Notes: generated by a model not told the origin, from the sequence alone. DNA of 14,622 nt from an uncultured Nitrososphaerales archaeon (GCA_938029515.1 CALJAQ010000125.1:1-14622), one strand, 5' to 3'; counted from the stretch's first letter, positions 7,528 through 14,309 are shown. A program made the numbers and translations.

Positions 7528-8177
7528 GGGTTAAGGTTGGGGGGAGCTTAGAGCCTCATAAAGCTGGGCTCAAAAAGCTCATGCGCATGTTATCCGATTT
7601 AGCTGAGGAGCATAGTTTGATCGTTGTGCCAGGAGGCGGGGGTTTCGCAGATAAGGTTAGGGAGGCTGCCGCAACCTATCGACTCAGCGACGCAGTAGCG
7701 CATAAAATGGCTATACTCGCTATGGATCAATACGGGCTGCTTCTAAGCAGCTTGGTTCAAAGATGCGCCTACACATACAGCCTGCTCGAAGCTAAGAAGA
7801 AGGCGTCTGAAGGTTTGCTCTGCATATACCTACCTTCACGTGAACTGCTCTTCGACGAGTCTCTTGAGCATAGCTGGAGCGTCACATCAGACTCTATAGC
7901 AGCCTATACAGCTGGTAGGTGCGGCTGCACCCTCCTTATACTGCTTAAGGATGTTGACGGCGTCTTCACAAGCGACCCTAAGAAGTCTGCTGACGCCTCC
8001 CTCTTAAAAGAGGTCTCTGCGAGCGACCTATCCGCCTACGGTTGCGTAGATGAGGCGCTACCTAGCTACATTAAGCGCTTCAACATCGTCTGCTGGATTC
8101 TTAACGGTTTAAAATGCGGAAGGGTTAGAAGCCTGTTGGGCAAGGGTAAGGCGCTTGGAACAAGGGTCAACCCTTGA
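7518..8177 (+). CDS. mfnE: Amino-acid-kinase-fold [5-(aminomethyl)furan-3-yl]methyl phosphate kinase
   Basis: MfnE phosphorylates the aminomethyl-furan phosphate to the diphosphate that MfnF uses. The 219-residue protein is a compact amino acid kinase fold: VGVKVGGSL at the N-terminus (ATP-binding lysine), IVVPGGGGFAD (35-45), LSDAVAHKMAILAMDQYG (56-73), WSVTSDSIAAYTA (120-132) and LLKDVDGVFTSDP (142-154). The combination of PGGGGFAD with the AH-MAILAMDQYG helix is that of the archaeal/methylotroph C1-linked kinase rather than of acetylglutamate or aspartate kinase. ATG at 7518 has GGTGGTGA (7501-7508) nine bases upstream, inside the end of mfnF. The end overlaps the next gene by four bases (TTGA). 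Confidence 0.86.
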   Translation: MHVGVKVGGSLEPHKAGLKKLMRMLSDLAEEHSLIVVPGGGGFADKVREAAATYRLSDAVAHKMAILAMDQYGLLLSSLVQRCAYTYSLLEAKKKASEGLLCIYLPSRELLFDESLEHSWSVTSDSIAAYTAGRCGCTLLILLKDVDGVFTSDPKKSADASLLKEVSASDLSAYGCVDEALPSYIKRFNIVCWILNGLKCGRVRSLLGKGKALGTRVNP

Positions 8178-9028
8178 GTAAGCGTTGGCTCTTCAAGCCG
8201 ATTAGGACAGGGTATTGGACGCCTAACACAGATTACTTAAGCGCGATATGGGGTGCTGTTAAAGGTGTTGTTAAGGAAGGAGACCTCATCATCGTCTCTG
8301 AGAAAGCCATTTCTACAGCCAAGGGTCTTATAGTGGATGAAAGCAGGGTTAAGCCTACAGCATCGGCGCGATTCATCTCCTCGATCTGGATGAGGGTAAT
8401 ATGGGGATACTTCCTCGGATACCTATGCCGCCTAAAGCCTAAATCGATCCTGCGTTTAAGAGCATACCCTAAGTTAGAGGGCGCTAAACATAAGCAGCTA
8501 GCGCTATCTCACTCCGGTCTACTTCAAGCCCTCAGGCACGGCTCTGAAGGCGGGATAGATGTGAGCAACCTACCCTACTCATACGCCTGCCTCCCACTAC
8601 CAGATCCTAGAGGTGAAGCTGAGAAGATCTGGAGATACCTAGAAGCTAAGGGCGTTAAAGGCGTATCAGTTATGATCGTAGATACAGATATGACCTACAC
8701 CATAGGTTCACTACACCTTTCACCTAGGAGAACCTATATCCGCTCCATACACGGATCTGGAGGCTTCCTCACATACCTGCTATGCAGGATGGTTAAGGCT
8801 AAAGCTAGAGCCACACCGCTATCAATCTGGGGCTCAAACCTAGGCGCAGAAGAAGCTCTTACTTTGGCTGAAGCAGCGCATCACATAAGGGGTTCAGGCG
8901 CAGGGAGAACAGCTTGGGATGTATCAGAGAGGTTCGGCGTCAAGCTCACCGAGGTGAGCTGGAGTATGCTCCACTCAATACCACACTACCCCATAGTACT
9001 CTGCAGACTTAAGATAGAAGGCCAGTAA
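8174..9028 (+). CDS. Divergent CofE-like (F420-0:gamma-glutamyl ligase superfamily) protein at end of methanofuran operon
   Basis: A 284-residue paralogue of CofE. The N-terminal strand EGDLIIVSEKAISTAKG (35-51) lines up with CofE GDLVVVSQKIVSKAEG, GGIDVSNLPYSYACLPLPDP (126-145) with GVDLSN...LLPEDPD, and VMIVDTD (166-172) with VIISDTC, so the two metal-ligand aspartates are kept. The GRPFRRG segment after the second Asp in CofE is absent here (MTYTIGS instead), and residues 66-95 hold a tryptophan-rich hydrophobic insert (SSIWMRVIWGYFLGYLCRLK). It thus has a related fold with probably a different acceptor. The start is TTG at 8174, overlapping the mfnE stop. Being the last gene of an MFR-building operon, it could add gamma-glutamates to APMF-Glu to complete the methanofuran tail; this is inference. 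An F420 role is the alternative. Confidence 0.75.
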   Translation: MSKRWLFKPIRTGYWTPNTDYLSAIWGAVKGVVKEGDLIIVSEKAISTAKGLIVDESRVKPTASARFISSIWMRVIWGYFLGYLCRLKPKSILRLRAYPKLEGAKHKQLALSHSGLLQALRHGSEGGIDVSNLPYSYACLPLPDPRGEAEKIWRYLEAKGVKGVSVMIVDTDMTYTIGSLHLSPRRTYIRSIHGSGGFLTYLLCRMVKAKARATPLSIWGSNLGAEEALTLAEAAHHIRGSGAGRTAWDVSERFGVKLTEVSWSMLHSIPHYPIVLCRLKIEGQ

Positions 9029-9141
9029 ACACCTTAAGACGATGTGGAGAGAGAATGTGGGGAGCTAGGCCAGCAAACAAGCTTTAGAGAAGAGCGGTTT
9101 AGAAGCGGCTGACAAAGCTAAAGGCGGTGAGCAGCAAAGCG

Positions 9142-9169
9142 CTGTTTACCTAACACTGTTTACCTAACA
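9142..9169. repeat. Tandem duplication of a 14-bp unit
   Basis: CTGTTTACCTAACA occurs twice, directly abutting (9142-9155 and 9156-9169), with no mismatch. It lies 114 bp after the last methanofuran-operon gene, in non-coding DNA. It may be slippage or a duplicated insertion target; nothing shows a regulatory role. Confidence 0.85.
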
Positions 9170-9191
9170 TAAAGAGGCAACATTATGAGGC

Positions 9192-9245
9192 TCACTACCG
9201 GATTTCCCGCTGAAAAAAATTTTTCCCCACGGAATCCGGTAGTGA
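9192..9245. repeat. 13-bp perfect inverted repeat with A7T5 in the loop
   Basis: TCACTACCGGATT (9192-9204) and its exact reverse complement AATCCGGTAGTGA (9233-9245) are separated by 28 bp that contain seven A followed by five T (9213-9224). In RNA a U-G and a C-G pair would lengthen the stem to 15. It could end transcription of the upstream operon, which stops 164 bp earlier, but a T-run inside the loop instead of after the stem is not typical. It could equally be a small relic mobile element with terminal inverted repeats. Confidence 0.7.
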
Positions 9246-9301
9246 TCTATCGAGGCGATGGAGCTTATTGAGGAGGCTTGAGAAGCGCGAGGCGATAGAT
9301 C
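9244..9301. repeat. 9-bp inverted repeat abutting the larger one
   Basis: GATCTATCG (9244-9252) pairs with CGATAGATC (9293-9301). The same arms carry a 9-bp direct repeat, CGAGGCGAT, at 9251-9259 and 9288-9296. The left arm shares two bases with the end of the preceding inverted repeat, so the two structures are nested end to end. Confidence 0.55.
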
Positions 9302-9800
9302 TTAGTAGTCTGAGAAGAGCATCTAATCTTACCAAGAAGCTAGTGAAGGCCTCTGGTCTACGTAGAAACAAACCTACCAGAGGATCGCACCTAAACTGAA
9401 GTTAACAGCTGTTAAAGGGTTGAATGGTGAGATATTGGTTAGATCTATAGGTGAGCTTCTTAGCTCAACTGTCTTCTGCTAAGTTGTTTGCTAAATGGAT
9501 GCTTCTCAATACCAAACCCCTCTTACGTGATCAACCTAAACTGGTTGCTGTGAGGCTGGTAGATGTGGTCTTGACGAGCTCAGGTAATTGGAGGAGAGGG
9601 TATTTATTCGGGTTTGAAGTTACTGTTTGTATGCTCTTTTTGGATAGGGCTATAGTGGTTTAGGGTTTTAAGGCAGGGGTTGAGGAGAAGCTCTACATCT
9701 GATGAGTTGAGGTTTTTGGAGCTATGAAAACCCTTCCGGTTAAGCCTATTCCCACCGCTTGTTTATTGTAGTGAGCTTGCAGTAGGTGTTGTGAGGCTTT
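9268..9800 (+). pseudogene. Possible decayed protein-coding remnant, multiple frame changes
   Basis: Three open stretches appear to follow one another in different frames. From TTG 9268 to TGA 9399 one reads LRRASNLTKKLVKASGLRRN; from 9381 to 9482, in another frame, PKLKLTAVKGLNGEILVRSI, then GELLSS; from 9451 to 9663 a third piece ends FGFEVTVCMLFLDRAIVV and, past a stop, continues GFKAGVEEKLYI and MKTLPVKPIPT. These have normal protein character and would join if a few bases were restored. Phrases such as NGEILVRSIGEL and EVTVCMLFLD loosely recall the Hint/intein pattern (block B has T-x-x-H), but the His is missing and I cannot name a family. It is equally possible that these are chance open stretches. 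Confidence 0.25.
9350..9383. repeat. 8-bp inverted repeat enclosing a CTACGTAG palindrome
   Basis: CCTCTGGT (9350-9357) and ACCAGAGG (9376-9383) are perfect complements with an 18-bp loop that begins with the palindrome CTACGTAG (9358-9365). It lies inside the possible decayed coding remnant, so it may be incidental. Confidence 0.45.
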
Positions 9801-10043
9801 AAGAGATATTTACTTGAAGAGGTTGGGGTTAAGCCAACTCCTAGCTTTAAGATGGTTAGCTGCGTTCCATGAAGTTATGAAGGCTTCTTTATTAAAGAGG
9901 TTCATCTGCGACAACCTAGATGGTGGTGGTAAGGGGTGTTTTAACATTCCCCTTAGAGCGTTGGGTTTGGAGCGTTGGCTAAGCGGTCTTAGGCAGCGAG
10001 CTCGGTTTGGATGAGGGGGCTTCTGATTTTGATAGTGGCGGGC

Positions 10044-11609
10044 TCAGGGTGTTTGGGTGCGCTTGCTTCCTTGCTTGCAGACTGTGGCGTTTTCAAATAG
10101 CAGGCCTCGCCATTTTATTTGGTAGCCGCAGTGTGTTATCGCCGCTATGGGGTCTGGGAGGTTGAAGGGTTTGACGGCTTCAACGACCTTCGGAAGCGGG
10201 GTTTCAGCTTCCACAGCAGCCTTCAGGGTTTCGGCTACCCTCTCTATCAGATTTTTCTCTATTAGAGTTTCGCCTATTAGGATGTGGTCTTCAAGCTTCT
10301 CCGCAGCCCGCTTAACTGCTTCCATAGATGCACCATGTTCTTCAGCGAGCTCCTTAAGTGCCACAATAGGCTTCTCCAAGTGAAGCTTCAGCTCCGCGGT
10401 TTGGGCCTTCACCTCGGCTTCAGCGTAGGGTTGGAGGGCTTCTAAGACGCTTCTTATGGGGATCTTCCCCCTGTATTGGATGATGTGGATGTTCGGGTTT
10501 GAAGCTTTGATGTCTGTAAGCTTGTCGCACGCGAGCTCCTCATCTACAGCTACGATGAAGGGGGTGCCTCTGACCTCTCTGAGCTTCTCAAGCTTGCGGC
10601 TGAGGTAGTCTCTGGTCCAGAAGCCGACGACCTCCATTAAAACGCTGGTTCCCCCGAGCTGAAATGTGAAGTCAGGTATCATTATTGACGACCCGGCTTC
10701 AACAGGCTCCGCTTCTCGCTTAACACTCCACGCTGTGCCTAGGCTCTTAAACTGGGCTGCGAACTCCTCTTCAACCGCGCTGTCGTACTTCTCCTCGGCA
10801 GCCTTCTCCGGGAGGAGCCAGCCGTGTCTACCGCTCTCCAGCGTGAAGTTCAGCAGCCTGTTCGCCCTCAGGATCTTCGCCTCGATTCGCCAAGGCTTCC
10901 CAAGCAGTATCTCTGGGAGGGTTTTTGCGAGGGCTGTGCCGTAGCGCCTTGTGAGCTTGAAAAGCGATGTCGGCCCATCGAGCCTTACTGTGAACTGTTC
11001 ACCCCTCTTCGCAGCCATATACATTAAACCGTGGTACTTGATTGATCTGAATATCCTCTGCCAGTTTCCTGAAGCGGTAAACGTCATTTCAGTCGCGTGG
11101 AAGAGGAGCGTCTGGGTTAGGCTGAGGTTGTACTCCTTCAGAAGCTCGAGTGGGCTGATCTTAGGCGCAGATTGGAGGGTCATCTCTGAGTCGAGGTCGG
11201 CGTACATCGAGGCTTCGAGCTGCTCGGTTGAAACGTTGAGGTGTGAAGCCGCCTCTTCAAGTATGAGGCGCCGATCCTCAGGGCTTGTTGGGTAGCCCCT
11301 CCTCGATGCTTCTTGGAAAAGCGTGTGCCTCGCCTCTAAAGGGTTAACAGCAGGTGTTGAGGTGAAGACGCAGCTGCGCTCCACGAGCTCAGCTAAACCC
11401 CTGACGAACTTGAAGCCACCGTAGACGTTTTCAAGATCGGTGATGCTTTCACGTATTTCACCCCTCTTCAAGCCGACGCCTCCGGCGTATACGCTTATAA
11501 CAGCTTCAGCCGCTGAAACGCTCCTCCAGTCAAGCTTCGAGTACTTTGGGCTGATGCTGTCCCGCCAGTGGACCACAGTTAGGAGCTCAGAGGGGAGCAT
11601 GGGCTGCAC
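10044..11609 (-). CDS. bax1: Bax1 (DUF790) nuclease, partner of XPB
   Basis: Bax1 is the structure-dependent DNA nuclease that binds archaeal XPB and is thought to cut near bubbles or 3' junctions opened by the helicase in a nucleotide-excision-like repair path. The 521-residue length is normal. The N-terminal half (LPSELL near the start, then EYNLSLTQTLLFHATEMTF at 159-177) is the family-specific region; a PD-(D/E)xK-like nuclease core follows at IPDFTFQL (311-318, Asp313) and VLMEVVGFWTRDYLSRKLEKL (323-343, Glu326, with Lys339 or Lys342 the probable catalytic lysine since E-x-V replaces E-x-K). The C-terminal 130 residues are helical and charged. GTG at 11609 is favoured by GGAGGAGGA (complement of 11622-11630) twelve bases upstream; ATG at 11600 is the alternative. 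The start overlaps the end of xpb by 23 bp, so the two proteins are made together. Confidence 0.9.
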   Translation of the reverse strand: MQPMLPSELLTVVHWRDSISPKYSKLDWRSVSAAEAVISVYAGGVGLKRGEIRESITDLENVYGGFKFVRGLAELVERSCVFTSTPAVNPLEARHTLFQEASRRGYPTSPEDRRLILEEAASHLNVSTEQLEASMYADLDSEMTLQSAPKISPLELLKEYNLSLTQTLLFHATEMTFTASGNWQRIFRSIKYHGLMYMAAKRGEQFTVRLDGPTSLFKLTRRYGTALAKTLPEILLGKPWRIEAKILRANRLLNFTLESGRHGWLLPEKAAEEKYDSAVEEEFAAQFKSLGTAWSVKREAEPVEAGSSIMIPDFTFQLGGTSVLMEVVGFWTRDYLSRKLEKLREVRGTPFIVAVDEELACDKLTDIKASNPNIHIIQYRGKIPIRSVLEALQPYAEAEVKAQTAELKLHLEKPIVALKELAEEHGASMEAVKRAAEKLEDHILIGETLIEKNLIERVAETLKAAVEAETPLPKVVEAVKPFNLPDPIAAITHCGYQIKWRGLLFENATVCKQGSKRTQTP

Positions 11610-12951
11610 CTAGGTTTGCTGTCCTCCTCCTGCGGCGGCTTATCTCAGCCTCCTTCGTCTCCCTTGAGACGACTTCAAATAGAAGCGCAACCTTGCCTTC
11701 GCTCTTCCTCAAAAGCCTTCCGAGGCGCTGTATGTATTGGCGTGGGCTCCCGGTTCCGCTTAGGATTATGCCCCTCTCAGCGTCTGGCACATCTAACCCC
11801 TCATCCAGAACCTGGCTGGTGACTATTGCTTTGTACTCGCCGCTCTTGAATCTTTGGAGGATGAGGCGCCTCTCGGCGTCAGGCGTTTTATGGGTTATGG
11901 CTGGGATGAGGAAGCGCCTGCTTATGGCGTAAACCAGGCTGTTGTGGAGTGTGAAGATGATCGTCTTCTCCCCCGACTCCCTCAGCTTCTCCGCGAGGAA
12001 ACGCATCTTCGCCTCGCTGTTGAGCGCTATCTTCAGCGCCCTGTTCCTGGCTAAAAGGGCTTCACGCGCCTTCTGGTCGTAGGCTGAGAGCATTATAAGC
12101 CTATGAAAATCCTCCTCGCTCCTCATCTCCAAGTTTTGCATCACGAGGTAAGCCTTATACGCGGCCCAGAGCCTCTCGTACTCAGCCTTCTCTTCAGGCG
12201 TCAGGTCAACGAACACCTTCTTATGCTCATATGGTGCAACATACTTGCCAGCAAGCTCCTCGTGCCCAGCCTCGTAGACCACCCCACCTATAAGCCTAGG
12301 CGCATCTAAGTGGCGCATATCAGCCCTGTGAAGCGTGCTCGTCAAGCCGAGCCTGAAGGGTGCGGCGATCATCTCAGCCGCCTGGCTGTAGCCTGGTGCG
12401 AAGATGTGGTGAACTTCGTCCGCTATCAGGAGGCCGAACTTGTCGCCGAGCTCCTCAGCATGTATGTAGGCTGAATCGTAGGTTGAAACCGTCACCCACC
12501 TTATTTCACGCTCACCACCACCTAAAACCCCGGCCTCAACCCCAAGCTTCTCCCTCAGGCGTTCAACCCACTGGTCTACAAGCGCCAAGGTGGGTACAAG
12601 GATGAGCGTCGACTGCCTCAGCTCCTCAACCGCCTTAAGCCCGATGAATGTTTTGCCGCCGGCTGTGGCTATGCATACTACGCCTCGCCCCCCATTCTCC
12701 ATCCACCGCCTCAACGCCTCACGCTGATAGGGGTAGAGTTCAACACCCCCTCTTATAGGCGGCGCAGGCGGAGGCTTCAGAACATCATCCTCAAAAGGTA
12801 TGCGGCTCCTCCGCAGATACTTCAGTATCTCGCCGTAGAAGCAGGCAGGAGCCCTGTAAGCCTTTATACGCGGATCCCATTGAGCATAGGGTGTTGAAAC
12901 ATCTCCTTCAAGCAGAATAGTCCCCTTCGAGTACGTGAGCCTAACGAACAA
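11587..12951 (-). CDS. xpb: XPB/Rad25-type superfamily 2 DNA helicase
   Basis: An ATP-driven 3'-5' helicase/translocase that opens DNA for its partner Bax1. Domains in order: an N-terminal damage-recognition-like domain (1-65), helicase domain 1 with Q-region LYPYQREAL (72-80), motif I TAGGKT (96-101), motif Ia LVPTLALVDQW (118-128), motif II DEVHH (178-182) and motif III LTST (203-206); a helical thumb-like insert (about 249-310); and helicase domain 2 with IIFTLHNSLV, TSQVLDEGLDVPDA (378-391) and motif VI QYIQRLGRLLRKSEGK (405-420). Length, 454 residues, fits archaeal XPB. After motif III the usual R-E-D of XPB reads R-A-D (209-211) here. The start is TTG at 12951, lacking a ribosome site but with a TATA-like box about 33 bp upstream. 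Confidence 0.93.
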   Translation of the reverse strand: MFVRLTYSKGTILLEGDVSTPYAQWDPRIKAYRAPACFYGEILKYLRRSRIPFEDDVLKPPPAPPIRGGVELYPYQREALRRWMENGGRGVVCIATAGGKTFIGLKAVEELRQSTLILVPTLALVDQWVERLREKLGVEAGVLGGGEREIRWVTVSTYDSAYIHAEELGDKFGLLIADEVHHIFAPGYSQAAEMIAAPFRLGLTSTLHRADMRHLDAPRLIGGVVYEAGHEELAGKYVAPYEHKKVFVDLTPEEKAEYERLWAAYKAYLVMQNLEMRSEEDFHRLIMLSAYDQKAREALLARNRALKIALNSEAKMRFLAEKLRESGEKTIIFTLHNSLVYAISRRFLIPAITHKTPDAERRLILQRFKSGEYKAIVTSQVLDEGLDVPDAERGIILSGTGSPRQYIQRLGRLLRKSEGKVALLFEVVSRETKEAEISRRRRRTANLGAAHAPL

Positions 12952-12980
12952 AGCCTAAACACGGAAATAGAAGGGGGGTT

Positions 12981-12990
12981 ATTAAAGAAT
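12981..12990 (-). promoter_or_regulatory. TATA-like box upstream of xpb-bax1
   Basis: On the minus strand CTTTAATAAC (complement of 12981-12990) is centred about 33 bp before the TTG start of xpb, which would place the transcript start a few bases ahead of the codon. The AT-rich stretch stands between G/C-rich flanks (a run of six C on that strand follows it). No Shine-Dalgarno site precedes the start, in line with a very short leader. Confidence 0.45.
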
Positions 12991-13040
12991 GCGACATAAT
13001 CTGCTACACCTGAGCCTATGATTCAAAACGTTTACCAGTG

Positions 13041-13308
13041 TTTTAAGAATCAGGCTTCTAGCAGCGGTAGTTGCTTATTCTCACATGCCCTCTTTCGCAA
13101 ATTGGTCTTCTTGCTGCTCTACCTGATGCCCGCTAGTAAGACAAACCCAACTAGGGTAGCAGGCTTATCTAACCGATGATGCTATAGTGAGGTTTTGAAG
13201 TGCATGGTGTTTCACACACTTGCCCTTTTACCACGCTTATGTAAAGCTGTCCACTTGAAGAAGGTTTGCATGTTTCCTAAGCCTTCTTTTAGGATTCGGC
13301 TTCTAAGC
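13041..13308. repeat. Imperfect 22-bp direct repeat pair, 246 bp apart
   Basis: Two related copies lie at 13041-13062 and 13287-13308. Both begin TTTTA and share GGCTTCTA near the end, followed by GC or AGC. They differ by two substitutions and two single-base gaps. Function is unknown; with only two degenerate copies this is not a CRISPR array. Confidence 0.5.
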
Positions 13309-13384
13309 TTGTGGATTTATTGTATCGTTGTTATTTTATTAAGATTCTTGCCTAGCATCTGAACTCTGTTCGTAGCCACGTTAT

Positions 13385-14284
13385 CTAAACTTCTGCATCT
13401 ACGTCAGCCTTCAAATACTGTATTACACCTAGGCCTGCGCTTCTACCTCCGCCGACATTCGTGTATTCACCAAACCTCAGCAGGGCGTCGACAAACTCAG
13501 CGTATCTTTCTGAGTATAGATCTTTTGGTAGGCTGAAGTGCACTTCGCCGACGAAGCCCACAGCCCACTTGTTGCTCGTAGGGTGCTCATACACCCTAAC
13601 TGTTCTAATAGCCTTCGGGTAGCCTGACACCACCACGCCACCCAACTCAACCCAGTTCTTCAATTCGTTTACTGGGATCTTTGTAGATACTTCTGAGAAG
13701 GCGCGCCAGAGCCTCAGCAGGCTTCTGAACATAAGCACAGGTTCTGGGAGGGGGAGGGATCTATACAGATCTGGCTGCTGCCCCTCTACCCCCCTAGCAG
13801 ATGGGAATAGCGTCTTCACATCTACTGGTGTTCTTCGAAAATATGTTGGGCTTCTGAAGTTAACAGCGAACTTCTCCACAGCCTTAGCTTCATTGATAAG
13901 CTTAGTGGTATCCAGCCTCGAATACTCTAACGACGTCAGCGTACACCTCTTACCATTGAATGAGATGTCCGCCAATTTGCCACAACGTATAAGCTCAATG
14001 AAGATGTTTGAAAGAGCGCTATCCAAGAGCGTCACGGAAAACCTTGCAGCACCCTGAGGCAGCCTCCTATAAACAACATCAAGAGAGCCGTCGAAGCCTA
14101 CTACCTCAATAGGTGTTGTAGAGTATGGTGCAAGCCTCTTCTTAACATGCAGCTCCTCAGCCTTAGCCTCGGCGACCCTTTTAATAAGGTCGAAGAAGAA
14201 GCCGCGCACAGCAAACCCTGAGTAGCTCTGAAAATCGATAGGTTCACTCACAGATATGGTGAAGGTGTAGCGCTCTACAGCCAT
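13385..14284 (-). CDS. cas6: Cas6-family CRISPR RNA-processing endoribonuclease
   Basis: Cas6 is the metal-independent RAMP nuclease that cuts precursor CRISPR RNA within each repeat, leaving an 8-nt 5' handle. The 299-residue protein shows the RAMP C-terminal glycine-rich loop GEYTNVGGGRSAGLGVI (272-288), the mid-protein FRSPTYFRR segment (143-151) and WAVGFVGEVHFSL (240-252) before the last ferredoxin-like fold. In the N-terminal fold, RGFFFDLIKR and the LHVKKRLAPYSTTPI stretch (45-59) have the layout of other Cas6 proteins, with His46 and Lys48/Lys49 as candidate catalytic residues. The ATG at 14284 has a TATA-like box about 31 bp upstream. No other cas gene or array is in the window, so it is either the edge of a locus that continues to the right or a stand-alone processing enzyme. 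Confidence 0.84.
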   Translation of the reverse strand: MAVERYTFTISVSEPIDFQSYSGFAVRGFFFDLIKRVAEAKAEELHVKKRLAPYSTTPIEVVGFDGSLDVVYRRLPQGAARFSVTLLDSALSNIFIELIRCGKLADISFNGKRCTLTSLEYSRLDTTKLINEAKAVEKFAVNFRSPTYFRRTPVDVKTLFPSARGVEGQQPDLYRSLPLPEPVLMFRSLLRLWRAFSEVSTKIPVNELKNWVELGGVVVSGYPKAIRTVRVYEHPTSNKWAVGFVGEVHFSLPKDLYSERYAEFVDALLRFGEYTNVGGGRSAGLGVIQYLKADVDAEV

Positions 14285-14309
14285 GCTTAGATTGGTGATA
14301 ATACATCTT

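Larger units (their letters stand above)
9029..10043. other. Roughly 1-kb intergenic region without an intact gene
   Basis: Between the + strand methanofuran operon and the end of bax1 on the - strand I see no intact gene. The first 350 bp carry a tandem 14-mer and three inverted repeats, listed separately. Beyond that are short open stretches in changing frames (9268-9399, 9381-9482, 9451-9663 and 9814-10014), none with a ribosome site or a recognisable complete domain. No tRNA-like cloverleaf or CRISPR repeat was seen. Both flanking operons end here, so transcription from both sides terminates somewhere within it. Confidence 0.6.
12952..13384. other. 433-bp intergenic region between cas6-like gene and xpb
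   Basis: No open frame of note or RNA gene is visible. It carries an imperfect 22-bp direct repeat pair (13041-13062 and 13287-13308), a 7-bp inverted repeat AAGAAGG/CCTTCTT (13258-13264 and 13283-13289), and the xpb promoter at its left end. It must hold the 3' end of the cas6-like transcript, but no T-rich terminator stands out on the - strand. Confidence 0.55.

Noticed and set aside
9814..10014. 66-codon + strand open frame in the intergenic region
   Set aside because: Starts only with TTG, has no ribosome site and no recognisable domain; at most part of the decayed region, so not called as a gene.
10951..11295. 114-codon + strand open frame inside bax1
   Set aside because: Antisense to Bax1, whose family features are clear; Ser-rich shadow composition.
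13160..13200. Possible C/D-box RNA (GATGATG near 13175)
   Set aside because: The C box is imperfect and there are no D or D' boxes (CTGA) at suitable spacing.
13021..13310. CRISPR array next to cas6
   Set aside because: Only two imperfect copies with unequal spacing; no regular repeat-spacer pattern anywhere in the window.
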